64,000 nucleotides of DNA from Corynebacterium pacaense (GTDB lineage Bacteria > Actinomycetota > Actinomycetes > Mycobacteriales > Mycobacteriaceae): contig NZ_LT821240.1 of NCBI RefSeq assembly GCF_900169525.1, positions 817,684 through 881,683 of the forward strand, in the 5' to 3' direction. The notes beneath the pieces are model-generated. The model was given only the letters and a program-made list of their open reading frames with translations, did no database searches and was not told the origin of the DNA. A program made the position numbers and the translations under genes. Of this stretch, positions 33,502-41,790 are shown piece by piece. How positions within the stretch are numbered: position 1 is the first letter of the stretch; every line of letters starts with the position of its first letter.

Positions 33502-34664
33502 AATCTGCCCTTTCTGAGGATGACAAAGAGGAATACCGATCCGCCGACCAGCTCGATGATGATGGACACCACGCCCTGGGCACGGAACACATGGTTCATG
33601 ATGAAGTAGGACCCGGCCAGCACGACAAACCCCGTCAGCACCGACATCGGGAAAATGTAGCGGTGGTCGAAGGTGTCGGCGAACTGATAGGCCAGTGTGG
33701 CCACCAGGAATCCGAGGAAGGTCATCGGCCCCACCAGGGAAGTGGACACCGCCATGAGGATGGACACCAGAACCAGGATGTAGATGGAAAGCGTCTTGTG
33801 GTTCACCCCGAGGTTGGTCGTGGTGTCCCTGCCCAGGGCAATGACATTGAGTTTCCGTGAGGCCAACAGCAGCAGTGTTCCGGCGACCACGATCAGGGGG
33901 ATCGCTATCGGGAAGTACTCCGTCTCAGCATTGTTGACTGAACCGAAGAGCCGGGCGGAGAGGACATCGAATTCCGAGGGTGTCAGTGTTCTCTGCATGA
34001 AGGTGGACACCGATCCCAGGCCGGTGCCGATGATGATGCCCACCAGGAGCATCGCATGCATGTCACTGTTCTTTCCGGTCAGCAGCCAGGTGTAGAGCAC
34101 CAGCGTGAGCAGAACCATGACCACCAGCTGGCCGAGGAACATCTCGAGATTGCGGGTCGCGATCAGGGTCGTGGCGCCGAAGAAGAACACGGTGCCGGTA
34201 TGGATGACCGTGTAGAGCGATTCGAACCCCATGATCGACGGCGTGATGATCCTGTTTCCCGTGACGGTCTGGAATGCAACGGTGGCCAGGCCCTGGCAGA
34301 AGGCGACGATAACCATCACCACCACGCTCTCCATGCGCCTCTCGGCGATGAGCAGGAAGCCGGGGTGACCCATGGGCATCGGATTGTTGTACCAGATCAG
34401 CCCCCAGGTGAACCCCAGGCCGGCGAGCAGCAGTCCCGCCATGATAGTCCAGTACTTCCGCCTGGCCCCCGGGCTCTGGAACGCCCCGGAGCTCCGACTT
34501 GCGGTGCGCTCGGCCTCCGTGTCCGGGGCCGGCGCGCCCAACTCACCGGGTACAGCGCCCTGCAGCGCGGACAGCCCGGGGGTGGAGCGCCCGTCACCTG
34601 CGGCACCGCCTCCGGCAGCCTTCGTCTCGGCCTGGTCCCCGACCGGGGTTTCACTCTGGGTCAT
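33498..34664 (-). CDS. Siderophore ABC transporter permease (FecCD family), second subunit
   Basis: A protein of 388 residues. The first 75 residues are a Gly/Ala/Ser-rich cytoplasmic tail that is longer than usual for the family; about nine membrane helices follow. FecCD landmarks include VTGNRIITPSIMGFESLY and LGVNHKTLSIYILVLVSILMAV, with the coupling motif near GPMTFLGFLVATLAYQ. ATG 34664 has AGGAAA upstream and lies 7 bp after the first permease. It pairs with the other permease as a heterodimeric channel, as in YclN/YclO. Confidence 0.92.
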   Translation of the reverse strand: MTQSETPVGDQAETKAAGGGAAGDGRSTPGLSALQGAVPGELGAPAPDTEAERTASRSSGAFQSPGARRKYWTIMAGLLLAGLGFTWGLIWYNNPMPMGHPGFLLIAERRMESVVVMVIVAFCQGLATVAFQTVTGNRIITPSIMGFESLYTVIHTGTVFFFGATTLIATRNLEMFLGQLVVMVLLTLVLYTWLLTGKNSDMHAMLLVGIIIGTGLGSVSTFMQRTLTPSEFDVLSARLFGSVNNAETEYFPIAIPLIVVAGTLLLLASRKLNVIALGRDTTTNLGVNHKTLSIYILVLVSILMAVSTSLVGPMTFLGFLVATLAYQFADTFDHRYIFPMSVLTGFVVLAGSYFIMNHVFRAQGVVSIIIELVGGSVFLFVILRKGRL

Positions 34665-34671
34665 GGTTTTC

Positions 34672-35682
34672 CTATCCACGTCCACGCTGCCTGACAATCA
34701 GAATCACGAAAACCACCGCGCCGACGATTCCGAGGATCACCGACACCGGCATCTCGAAGGGCGCGATGATGGTCCTACCGATCAGATCACAGATGGTCAC
34801 CGTTGCAACTCCCATCAGGCACACCCACGGCAGGTTGGATCGGAGATCATCGCCGCGAAACATTGAGACGACGTTTGGAACGATCAGTCCGAGGAAGGGC
34901 AGACTGCCCACGACAACGGTGACCACACCGGTGGCAATGGCGATCAGTCCCGTTCCGATCAGGATCATCCGGTTGTAGTTGAGTCCGACATTGGTTGCGA
35001 TCTCCTCGCCCATACCCACCACGGTGAGACGATCGGCGAAGATGAACACCGCCACCACGACGATGACAACGATCCACAGCACCTCATACTGCCCGCGGAA
35101 GACCGTGTTGAAGGATCCGGCGAACCAGATGCCCAGTTGCTGGAGCATATCGGTCTGCAGGGCGAAGAAGGTGGATATGGATCCGACCACCGCACCGAGC
35201 ATGATTCCGATGATCGGGACGATCAGTGATGAGCGGAGGGTGACCCGGCGCAGGAAGAGGAAGAAGACCATTGTGCCGATGAAGGAGAACACAACCGCAC
35301 CGATCATGCGGTCGAGGACGCTGGCCGCGGGAACGAAGTACATCACCGTCAGCAGTCCAAGTCCCGCCCACTCGGTGGTGCCCGTGGTCGAGGGTTCGAC
35401 GAACTTGTTCTGGGTGAGCAGCTGCATGACCAATCCCGACATCGCCATCGCGGCGCCCGCAAGCACCAGGGAGACGGTCCGCGGAATGCGCACGGCATTG
35501 AACATCATTGCGCCGTCCTCCCCACCGAAGATGTCGTACTGCCCGGTGAACAGTGAAAGGACAACCAGTGCACCGACAAGGATGACGCCGATGAGCAGCT
35601 TCCAATCGAAGAGCTTCGCGCGCGTCCGCCCGCGTCGGGGTTCCTCTGTATCCACCGCCTGCGGGGTTGACGTCGACTGCAT
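34672..35682 (-). CDS. Siderophore ABC transporter permease (FecCD family), first subunit
   Basis: Inner-membrane permease of 336 residues with about nine helices. Signatures include RIPRTVSLVLAGAAMAMSGLVMQ and NKFVEPSTTGTTEWAGLG near the N-terminus and GSLPFLGLIVPNVVSMF with the ATPase-coupling loop. ATG 35682 follows AAGGGGGA; an open frame upstream is in the spacer. A 256-bp gap with hairpins separates it from the binding-protein gene, which may lower expression relative to that protein. Confidence 0.92.
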   Translation of the reverse strand: MQSTSTPQAVDTEEPRRGRTRAKLFDWKLLIGVILVGALVVLSLFTGQYDIFGGEDGAMMFNAVRIPRTVSLVLAGAAMAMSGLVMQLLTQNKFVEPSTTGTTEWAGLGLLTVMYFVPAASVLDRMIGAVVFSFIGTMVFFLFLRRVTLRSSLIVPIIGIMLGAVVGSISTFFALQTDMLQQLGIWFAGSFNTVFRGQYEVLWIVVIVVVAVFIFADRLTVVGMGEEIATNVGLNYNRMILIGTGLIAIATGVVTVVVGSLPFLGLIVPNVVSMFRGDDLRSNLPWVCLMGVATVTICDLIGRTIIAPFEMPVSVILGIVGAVVFVILIVRQRGRG

Positions 35683-35938
35683 TGTCAGATCCCCCTTCCC
35701 CGGTGTCGATTCGGAGTGTAAGACATGAACAATGGCCTGGTTCCTCAATGTGGTTCTCCACCGTCCCCAGGGGTGCCTCCGCGATGGGACACCCACTGAG
35801 AACGGCGGAATGTTGTAGTTAGGAAAATGGGACAGGAGATCGCCTCGTCCAGTCTGGGAACAAGGCGACCTCCGGAGATGTAGCACTGGGAGCGGCCTCG
35901 GCCGGGAGCATTCCCTCCCCCGGCCGGTGCCGTTTCAG
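35683..35938 (-). other. Spacer with hairpins between binding-protein and permease genes
   Basis: A GC-rich hairpin (arms CGGCCGGGAG at 35899-35908 and CCCCCGGCCG at 35917-35926, minus-strand reading complementary) stands just after the binding-protein stop. A second one uses GGAGATCGCC (about 35834-35843) and GGCGACCTCC (about 35864-35874). Neither has a T-run, so partial termination or mRNA 3'-end protection is likely, the usual way to make more binding protein than permease. Confidence 0.6.
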
Positions 35939-36970
35939 CTATTTGTTGTTGGCTGCCTTCTCGAACAGATCGGCGAGCCCGTTGAGAATCTCGGTGTAGG
36001 TGATGATGTTCTCGTTGGTGTAGGTGTCGGCCGGGGCGTAGTAGACGTTGCCACCGGTGACCGCCCGGACGTTGGCGAGAGCCTCATTGCCCTCGATGAC
36101 CTGCTGGGCCGCGACGTAGCCCTCCTCGTTGCGGGTGTTCGTGCCGCCATCGCGATCCATCACCAGGACGATATCTGGGTTCGACTCTGCGATTGCCTCG
36201 ACGTTGACATCGTCGCCCTCATGGTCGGAGGAGGCATTCTCCACCTCCAGCGCGGGGGTCAGGCCGAGCAGATCGAAGATCGGGCCGTAGGTGCGACCGA
36301 CACCGGGGGCGATGTAGCCGATGTTTCCGCCGGAGACATTGACCGCCATCACGGTCTTGTCGGAGATCGCGGCGTAGGCGTCCTTCGCACGGTCGACTGC
36401 CTGGTTGAACTCGTCGACGATCTTGGCGGCATCCTCTTCCTCGCCGAAAATCTCACTGAGGGTCTCCACCTGACGGATGAGTTCCTTGTCCAGGGGCTGG
36501 CCGTCACGCGGATCCAGTTCGATCACGGTGGCGTCCGGGTTGAGGGTGGTGATGTCCTGGTAGAAGGATGCGAAGCGCTGGCCGTTGATGATCAGATCGG
36601 GCTGCGCGGCGGTCAGCGCCTCGAGGTTGGGCTCACGGTGGGATCCGATATCCACAATGTCGGGATTGTCCTTGTAGTCCGTGACGGTGAAGGGAATCAA
36701 CGGCACCGGAGCGGCTACCAGATCGACGCCCCACCGGTCGAGGAGTTCGAAGGCGCGGTTGTCGGTGGCGGCGACCGCCTTGACCGGCAGGGTGATCTCG
36801 TGGGATCCGTGGTTGTCCTCGATTGTCACATTGCCCGACGCCTCGGCGGCGACGGAGGATGATCCGGAGGAGGATTCCGAGGCGGCATCACTTTCGGAGG
36901 AGGAGCAGCCGGTGAGTGCGAGCGCGGCGGCGGCAGCAACAGATACCAGCTTGAAACGAGTGTTAACCAT
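35939..36970 (-). CDS. Siderophore-binding lipoprotein of the ABC transporter
   Basis: A lipoprotein of 343 residues. The signal ends at the lipobox ALTGC; a Ser/Glu-rich linker follows, then the two-lobed periplasmic-binding-protein fold of the CeuE/YclQ group (HGSHEITLPVKAV, RAFELLDRWGVDLVAAP, QPDLIINGQRF, NVSGGNIGYIAPGVGRTYG). It captures ferric siderophore outside the membrane. ATG 36970 has AAAGGA upstream. Two DtxR-like boxes lie 56-113 bp upstream, so expression should rise in low iron. Homologs I recall are cg0924-cg0928 of C. glutamicum. Confidence 0.93.
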   Translation of the reverse strand: MVNTRFKLVSVAAAAALALTGCSSSESDAASESSSGSSSVAAEASGNVTIEDNHGSHEITLPVKAVAATDNRAFELLDRWGVDLVAAPVPLIPFTVTDYKDNPDIVDIGSHREPNLEALTAAQPDLIINGQRFASFYQDITTLNPDATVIELDPRDGQPLDKELIRQVETLSEIFGEEEDAAKIVDEFNQAVDRAKDAYAAISDKTVMAVNVSGGNIGYIAPGVGRTYGPIFDLLGLTPALEVENASSDHEGDDVNVEAIAESNPDIVLVMDRDGGTNTRNEEGYVAAQQVIEGNEALANVRAVTGGNVYYAPADTYTNENIITYTEILNGLADLFEKAANNK

Positions 36971-37025
36971 GTCGTCCTTTGTTGTCGTTCTTCGGCCTGC
37001 TTCGAGACCCTTCAAAAAGTCCAAG

Positions 37026-37044
37026 TGAGGTAAGGTTACCTAAA
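37026..37044. promoter_or_regulatory. DtxR-like iron box 1
   Basis: The 19-bp sequence TGAGGTAAGGTTACCTAAA matches the DtxR palindrome (TTAGGTTAGGCTAACCTAA type) at most arm positions. It sits 56 bp upstream of the binding-protein start. Confidence 0.8.
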
Positions 37045-37064
37045 GAAAAAGCTAACATATGTGT

Positions 37065-37083
37065 GCAGGTAAGCCAAACCTAT
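37065..37083. promoter_or_regulatory. DtxR-like iron box 2
   Basis: GCAGGTAAGCCAAACCTAT keeps the AGGT...ACCT arms and the AAG-C core. Its centre is 39 bp from box 1, so two DtxR dimers pairs could bind on nearly the same face. Confidence 0.65.
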
Positions 37084-37286
37084 TACCGATGGGGGTTACC
37101 CCCCGAAAGTTTGAGCAGGCGGACACCGACGCCCCTCCCGCATCGCGGATCCATCCCGCCAGAGTTGGAAAATACTTTCCATGTTTAGTAATTGGCTGTG
37201 AAGTTCATCCCCCGTCCGCCGAAACACGGACAGGTGAATACACTTGGACCTCGAAACTTTTACCCGTGCCGATCCGGAGGTTCCCC

Positions 37287-37892
37287 GTGTCCACCGACAC
37301 CCACATGTCCACCGACACCGTCCAGCTGCCCAAGCCGCCGACATGGCTGGGTTGGACGCTGTTGATCTGCGGCATCATCGGCTTGATCGCCTCCACGATC
37401 ATCATGATGGAGAAGTTGGCGATCCTCGAGGACGCGGGCCACGTCACCAGCTGCGATCTCAATGAGGTCCTCTCCTGCGGAAGCGTCATGCGCTCCGGAC
37501 AGGCCGCGGCCTTTGGAATTCCCAACCCCTTCATCGGTCTGGCGGGTTTCGCCGTGACCTCGCTGATCGGCGCCGCGATTCTCGCCGGAGGCCGTTTCAA
37601 AGGCTGGTTCTGGTTCGGCGCACAGCTCGGCCTGACCTTCGCCCTAATGTTCGTCCACTGGTTGGCGTACCAGTCCATGTTCATCATTCGGACCCTGTGC
37701 CCCTACTGCATGGTCGTGTGGACGGTGACCATCATCATGTTTGTCATGGTCACCGCATGGAATGTGAAAACCTACGGCGGCTCCTCCGGCGGCATCGGCG
37801 CAGCGCTGGACAAATCAAAGATCCTCGTCGCCGTGGTCTGGCTGGCGGCCATCGCCGCCACCGCGGTCTGGGCATTCCGGAGTTACCTCTGA
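37287..37892 (+). CDS. Vitamin K epoxide reductase (VKOR) family membrane protein
   Basis: A four- to five-helix membrane protein of 201 residues. The VKOR cysteines are all present: Cys56 and Cys64 (SCDLNEVLSC) and the redox pair Cys138/Cys141 (CPYC). In actinobacteria VKOR replaces DsbB, reoxidising DsbA-type thiol oxidases with quinone as acceptor. GTG at 37287 with CGGAGG upstream is the best start; an upstream open frame runs through the DtxR boxes and is not coding. It is divergent from the siderophore operon, sharing its iron-box region. Confidence 0.92.
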   Translation: MSTDTHMSTDTVQLPKPPTWLGWTLLICGIIGLIASTIIMMEKLAILEDAGHVTSCDLNEVLSCGSVMRSGQAAAFGIPNPFIGLAGFAVTSLIGAAILAGGRFKGWFWFGAQLGLTFALMFVHWLAYQSMFIIRTLCPYCMVVWTVTIIMFVMVTAWNVKTYGGSSGGIGAALDKSKILVAVVWLAAIAATAVWAFRSYL

Positions 37893-37992
37893 CCCTCCGG
37901 CACCCCGCGTGACGACGCCTCCACCCCAGCCCCCCACCGGAGGCCGATGGAACCGGGCTGCGCAGCGGCACCTGATCAATTAATATCTAAAT

Positions 37993-38142
37993 ATGGAATT
38001 TATTTCAAGCTCCTCGGCCATCGGCACCCTCATCATCTGGAACATCCTGATAGCTCTGGGTATACCTGAACACCAGCTGGAGATCTGGCTCTCACAGTTT
38101 TCCGCCGGCCCCCTTGCCGAGCTACTCAGCGGCGGCTGGTAG
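37993..38142 (+). CDS. Possible 49-residue amphipathic peptide
   Basis: ATG at 37993 opens a 49-codon frame ending TAG at 38142. The product starts MEFISSSSAIG, has a hydrophobic run (TLIIWNILIALGI), an acidic/hydrophobic part (PEHQLEIWLSQF) and ends in Gly-Gly-Trp. No ribosome site is visible. Size and amphipathic character recall the tiny PorA/PorH-type porins of corynebacteria, but I see no real similarity. The rest of 37893-38375 holds no other supported gene. Confidence 0.3.
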   Translation: MEFISSSSAIGTLIIWNILIALGIPEHQLEIWLSQFSAGPLAELLSGGW

Positions 38143-38375
38143 CTTCCGACGGACCCGCAGGACGATCCTCGCCTGCCCATCTGAACCGCCCGGGTTGACT
38201 GCGGTAGCGGGCGGAAGCTGCTGAGCGGATCCCGGAGAGGGTCCGCGACGGGGGTGATCATGCCCACTGACCACCCGGATGCACGCGGAGTTCCGGCGCC
38301 GGGCGCGTAACATCACTCGAAGTTCAAGGCCCCTCCACGGGGCCGATCCGATCTGCACACTGAGAGTCCCATTTT

Positions 38376-39191
38376 ATGAACACCGCGCCCAGTACCGCCA
38401 AATGGAAATCGATCCTCGCCTGGGTATCGGTCGTCTTCGGTGCCTGCTCACTCATCAGCCTCTTCAGCAGCGGGTCCGTCGGCGGGGCGTTCGGCAGCCT
38501 CCTGATGTCAATCGCCTTCGGTCTTCCGGGCGCCTGGTGGATGTACTGCAACGCGCGCGACAGAAAAGCCGCCTCGGCTTACGGCTCGGCGATGAAGAAG
38601 CACATCCAGCTGACCGGCCTGCTCCGGGAAACGGACCCCACAATCGTCATGGGAATGGGGACACCGGATGCCCCGGCCACACAGAAGAGGCGCTGGCCGG
38701 TCGTAGCAGGTGCCTCCGTCGCCGTGGCGTTCATTGGAGCCTCGCTGTTGCCCACGCCGGAGCCGGGTGTCGCACCCGCCGTGTCAACTACCACCGCATC
38801 CCCGACCGCGGAGACGACCTCGCCTGTGGCCACCACCACGCGGACGACGTCACGGAAGCCCACCACAAGGACCTCGACCTCCACACCGACGACCTTGGCG
38901 CAGTCCGTGGAACCAACCACGGAGCAACCCGCACCACCGGTTGGGGAGGCCCCCGTGGTGCAACAGGGGTTCGCGGCCATCCCGGCGGCACCCGTGGTTG
39001 AAGAGGCGCCCGCTCCTGCCCCCGCACCCGTACCGGCGGCACCCGCACCGGCGCCCGCATCTGCGAGCTATAAGAACTGCACCGCAGTATGGAACGCAAT
39101 CGGTGGCCCCATCTATTCAGGCAATCCCGGCTACGCCGGCCATCTGGACAGTGACGGCGACGGCATCGGGTGTGAGAAGGATCCGCGATAG
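38376..39191 (+). CDS. Excalibur-domain membrane protein
   Basis: A protein of 271 residues. Two N-terminal membrane helices (about 10-30 and 35-52), a third near 108-126, then a Thr/Ser/Pro/Ala-rich linker, and a C-terminal Excalibur domain (about 232-271) with YKNCTAVW and the calcium-binding loop DSDGDGIGCE. The domain is exported or surface-exposed in the family and its role is unknown. A decayed second copy of the N-terminus lies at 40619-40786. It is the first gene of the eroded island next to ssrA. Confidence 0.85.
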   Translation: MNTAPSTAKWKSILAWVSVVFGACSLISLFSSGSVGGAFGSLLMSIAFGLPGAWWMYCNARDRKAASAYGSAMKKHIQLTGLLRETDPTIVMGMGTPDAPATQKRRWPVVAGASVAVAFIGASLLPTPEPGVAPAVSTTTASPTAETTSPVATTTRTTSRKPTTRTSTSTPTTLAQSVEPTTEQPAPPVGEAPVVQQGFAAIPAAPVVEEAPAPAPAPVPAAPAPAPASASYKNCTAVWNAIGGPIYSGNPGYAGHLDSDGDGIGCEKDPR

Positions 39192-39340
39192 GTGGCCACG
39201 TAGCAACGTATTGGTGTTGCGGACACCCAGCCAAGCTGTCGTCGGGGACGAAGAAAACCCCTCCACCCGGACACTGGAAGATTTCTCAGATGGCCGGAAG
39301 CGCTGATCCAGGGTGTGAAAGGCCCTCTGACTGACGAACC

Positions 39341-39739
39341 AGGAAGAGACACCTGTGGATCGGCAAAAGAAGCAATACCAGGTGGAAAGATGGCACCAAG
39401 GCGGACCAGGTGTTCGTGGTGAAAATGGCGCGGGCCTACGGAGTCAATGCGCTCCAGGCTCTCGTGAAGGCTGAGTTCACCACCGGGGAGAAAGCTTTCC
39501 TTTATGAAGTGCGCGGCCTCCAAGCTCCATCAAAGCTCCCCAACACGATCATCTCATCGGAAGTCGAATGAAGACGCCGGGAGTTCTACGAGCTGGAGGA
39601 TTCCACACCCCGCGCGACGGTCACCTCTTTGCCCCCGCGTTCGAACGAATCCGCTGACGATGTCGAGCACATCCCCTATGCTGCCGAAAGCAGTGACGAT
39701 GAACTAATGAAGGGAGACGACTATGGAGACGGTGCTTGA
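39341..39739 (+). pseudogene. Nonsense-broken XRE/phage-type regulator remnant
   Basis: One continuous frame reads WIGKRSNTRW, KADQVFVVKMARAYG, NALQALVKAEF, then an in-frame TGA at 39569-39571, and goes on in the same frame with RRREFYELEDSTPRATV and a typical acidic tail (DDVEHIPYAAESSDDE) to TGA at 39737. The pieces have the layout of corynebacterial XRE regulators that accompany prophages. The N-terminal start and first helices are missing. So the gene is truncated and interrupted, but not frameshifted. Confidence 0.7.
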
Positions 39740-39851
39740 CCTTGAGGCACGAGCCGACGCCCGCCCCGGCGCGATCGCCCGAGAGCTGGGTGTGACCATC
39801 CGCCTCGTCGCTACATGGCGGGACAGACACGCACGTCACATCTCCGTTTAG
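39723..39851 (+). CDS. Short ORF, 42 residues, possibly truncated partner of the XRE remnant
   Basis: ATG at 39723 follows AAGGGAG (39712-39718) and overlaps the end of the XRE remnant in another frame. The product (METVLDLEARADARPG..., ending HARHISV) has no clear domain. In intact loci the gene after such a regulator is often an ImmA/IrrE peptidase, so this could be its stump. That is a guess from position. Confidence 0.35.
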   Translation: METVLDLEARADARPGAIARELGVTIRLVATWRDRHARHISV

Positions 39852-39886
39852 CTCCGCTCCTTTTGAATCTTTGATTAGGAACCAAC

Positions 39887-40423
39887 ATGAAACGTTTAGC
39901 TTCTGCACTCTCCGTGACTGCGCTGGCGATCACGCTTACCGGGTGTTCGAACGGTGGCGATACCCCCGCGACGTCGACAACCCCAGCCACTAACACCGTG
40001 ACGTCGACAGCGACTTCCAGTTCAAGTTCATCTACGACTGTCACGCCGTCGGCTACCGAAGAGACGACAACCCCCAGTCTGACAACGACGGCTACGGCAG
40101 CGCTGGCTCCAGCTCCAGCAGTTTCACCAACGTTCGTTGAATGCTGGGAGAACGACGCAGCGATGATGTCCGACGGATCAATCATCTACGATCCGGTGAA
40201 CTGCCATCTCGCCAGTGATGAGGAAATCCGCCAGCGTGCCGAGGCCTATTTCTCAACCGCCCCAACCTATTCAGAGCCTGTTCGAGCCGATGGCTGCGTT
40301 GGGCCCGCCGCTGTATGCGGATACTACGACGAATCAGGGAATCCGATCTGGTTCGACAAGACGACGGGCGAGACGTCGCCGCGGTTCTATGACCAGTTTG
40401 GCAACCCAACGATGAGCCCATAG
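39887..40423 (+). CDS. Lipoprotein with Thr/Ser-rich linker, unknown function
   Basis: A protein of 178 residues. A lipoprotein signal ends at ITLTGC (Cys20); a Thr/Ser-rich linker covers 25-75; the C-terminal 90 residues form a small domain with two cysteine pairs (ECWEND, VNCHL, DGCVGPAAVCGYYDE). AGGAACC precedes ATG 39887. I recognise no family. It lies in the island next to ssrA between decayed genes, so it may be cargo that still functions. Confidence 0.65.
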   Translation: MKRLASALSVTALAITLTGCSNGGDTPATSTTPATNTVTSTATSSSSSSTTVTPSATEETTTPSLTTTATAALAPAPAVSPTFVECWENDAAMMSDGSIIYDPVNCHLASDEEIRQRAEAYFSTAPTYSEPVRADGCVGPAAVCGYYDESGNPIWFDKTTGETSPRFYDQFGNPTMSP

Positions 40424-40618
40424 CGACTGAAACGCTCCAGCGTAACGATTTGCACTCAAGAGCTAGACTCCATCTGAGGAGCCTGGCAGTCGGCTTTTAC
40501 TGGGTGATCATGCACACCACAGCCGGTCAATGCCCGCAGGTTTAGTGAAACACGCGGTATCATCACCCGGAATTCACTCCCTATCCCAAGCCCATTCCGA
40601 TCGCCGTAGGGAGGGCTC

Positions 40619-40786
40619 AAGAACTTTAGTACCGCTCCCCGACCCGCCAAATGGAAAACGATCCTCGCATGGATCTCAATCGACTTCGGCGCGCTGACTC
40701 TGATAAGCATATTCTCAAGCGGATCAATCAGTGAAGCGTTCGGCAGTTTCCTCCTGTCATGCTGTATCGCACTGCCCGGCGCGTGA
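40619..40786 (+). pseudogene. Decayed N-terminal copy of the Excalibur-protein gene
   Basis: The frame AAKWK-like (PAKWKTILAWISIDFGALTLISIFSSG, given here only in part) matches the first 55 residues of the protein at 38376 almost throughout, then stops at TGA 40784. The start codon position reads AAG instead of ATG. Some upstream DNA (GGTGATCATGC near 40504) also resembles the region before 38376, which points to an old tandem duplication. Confidence 0.75.
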
Positions 40787-40823
40787 GTTTGACCAGTTGA
40801 ATGTCCCTGAGGCGTGCGGTGTG

Positions 40824-41160
40824 TCAGGTGACTTTGAGGATGCAGGCCTCAAGGGTCCATTGGTAGTCGTCGAGATGGATGGGCCGAAGAGCCGGCTGTC
40901 GCGGGAGCGAAGGTCGAGCCACTCTGTGATTCAGGTACCGACGGTGCGGGCGAGGTCTTCTCTGGCGGTGACGCGGGTGGTGACCACTCGTCGAACTCGA
41001 TGAGTTTCTGTTCGCTACGGATCCGGCTGTAGGCATCGCACTCACCGGCCCATGTGTGTGGACCTTTGTGCTGGCGTCCGTCGGGGCCGGTGTAGCGGGC
41101 TCTCCACTTGCCGGAGGGTAGTTGGTCGACGGTGCCGAATTCTCGTTTCTTGCGTGCCAT
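40824..41160 (-). pseudogene. Tyrosine integrase stump
   Basis: From ATG 41160 the frame MARKKREFGTVDQLPSGKW, then YTGPDGRQHKGPHTW and KLIEFDEWSPP, is the arm-binding N-terminus of actinophage integrases. Farther on, another frame carries AREDLARTVGT, a TGA and ITEWLDLRSRD, the next integrase segment, so there is both a frameshift and a nonsense codon. The catalytic domain is absent. It lies 136 bp from the tmRNA terminator. Confidence 0.75.
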
Positions 41161-41295
41161 GGTGGGATGTCCGTTTTCGTGACAGTTCGGGACAGATAGG
41201 GCCTGCATGACAAACAAGCGACTTACGGAATCGGTCTTTTGTTCTAAAGTGCCCACATCCGCACGTCAGCATGAGTCCCAGATCAGGGTACAAAC

Positions 41296-41336
41296 ACGAA
41301 GGAACCCCACACCAGAGGGGTGCGGGGTTCCTTCGT
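41296..41336 (-). terminator. Terminator of ssrA
   Basis: ACGAAGGAACCCC and GGGGTTCCTTCGT form a 13-bp perfect stem just behind the tmRNA CCA end; a T-rich stretch (GTTTG) follows. Confidence 0.85.
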
Positions 41337-41337
41337 A

Positions 41338-41713
41338 TGGTGGAGCAGCCGGGAATTGAACCCGGGTCCTACATCACCTCGCCAGGGCTTCTCCGTGCGC
41401 AGTTCGCGCGTGGATCTCTACTCGGCCCTCCGGCCAGGACGAACGCTTCCGGATGATGGGCCCAGTCTGCGGTGGAAGTCCCATCCAACCCCGCGGACGC
41501 GATTGGATGGCAAGTCCCTTGGTCGATGCCAGGATCCAGGTCAGGGACTCCCCTGGGCTGACAGACACGCGGTCGCTACTTAGGCAGCGAGGGCGTAGTC
41601 GCGCTGAGACTTCTCGGCGCTTATTGGTTTGCTGCGACGCTTACGGTGGTCTCCAGCCTTCACCGGCACGCTTCCCCTGGCTCAATCAACGTAGTCGAAA
41701 CCATGTCTGCCCC
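41338..41713 (-). ncRNA. ssrA: tmRNA (transfer-messenger RNA)
   Basis: The 5' acceptor strand GGGGCAG (41707-41713) pairs with CTGCTCC near the 3' end, which ends in an encoded CCA at 41338-41340. The T-arm CCGGGTTCAATTCCCGG is intact. The tag frame at 41580-41618 encodes AEKSQRDYALAA and a TAA stop. It rescues stalled ribosomes together with SmpB, encoded 430 bp upstream. Its 3' end faces an integrase stump, so it probably served as an attachment site. Confidence 0.96.
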
Positions 41714-41759
41714 GTTGGTTGTTCTGTGGTGGGCTCGTGCGAGTTCCACAGGAAGTCCG

Positions 41760-41788
41760 ACTCTACTCCATACTCAAGATGAACGCAA
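41760..41788 (-). promoter_or_regulatory. ssrA promoter
   Basis: Minus strand TTGCGT (41783-41788) and TAGAGT (41760-41765) are 17 bp apart, 46 bp upstream of the mature tmRNA 5' end, directly after the DUF488 stop. Confidence 0.65.
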
Positions 41789-41790
41789 GG

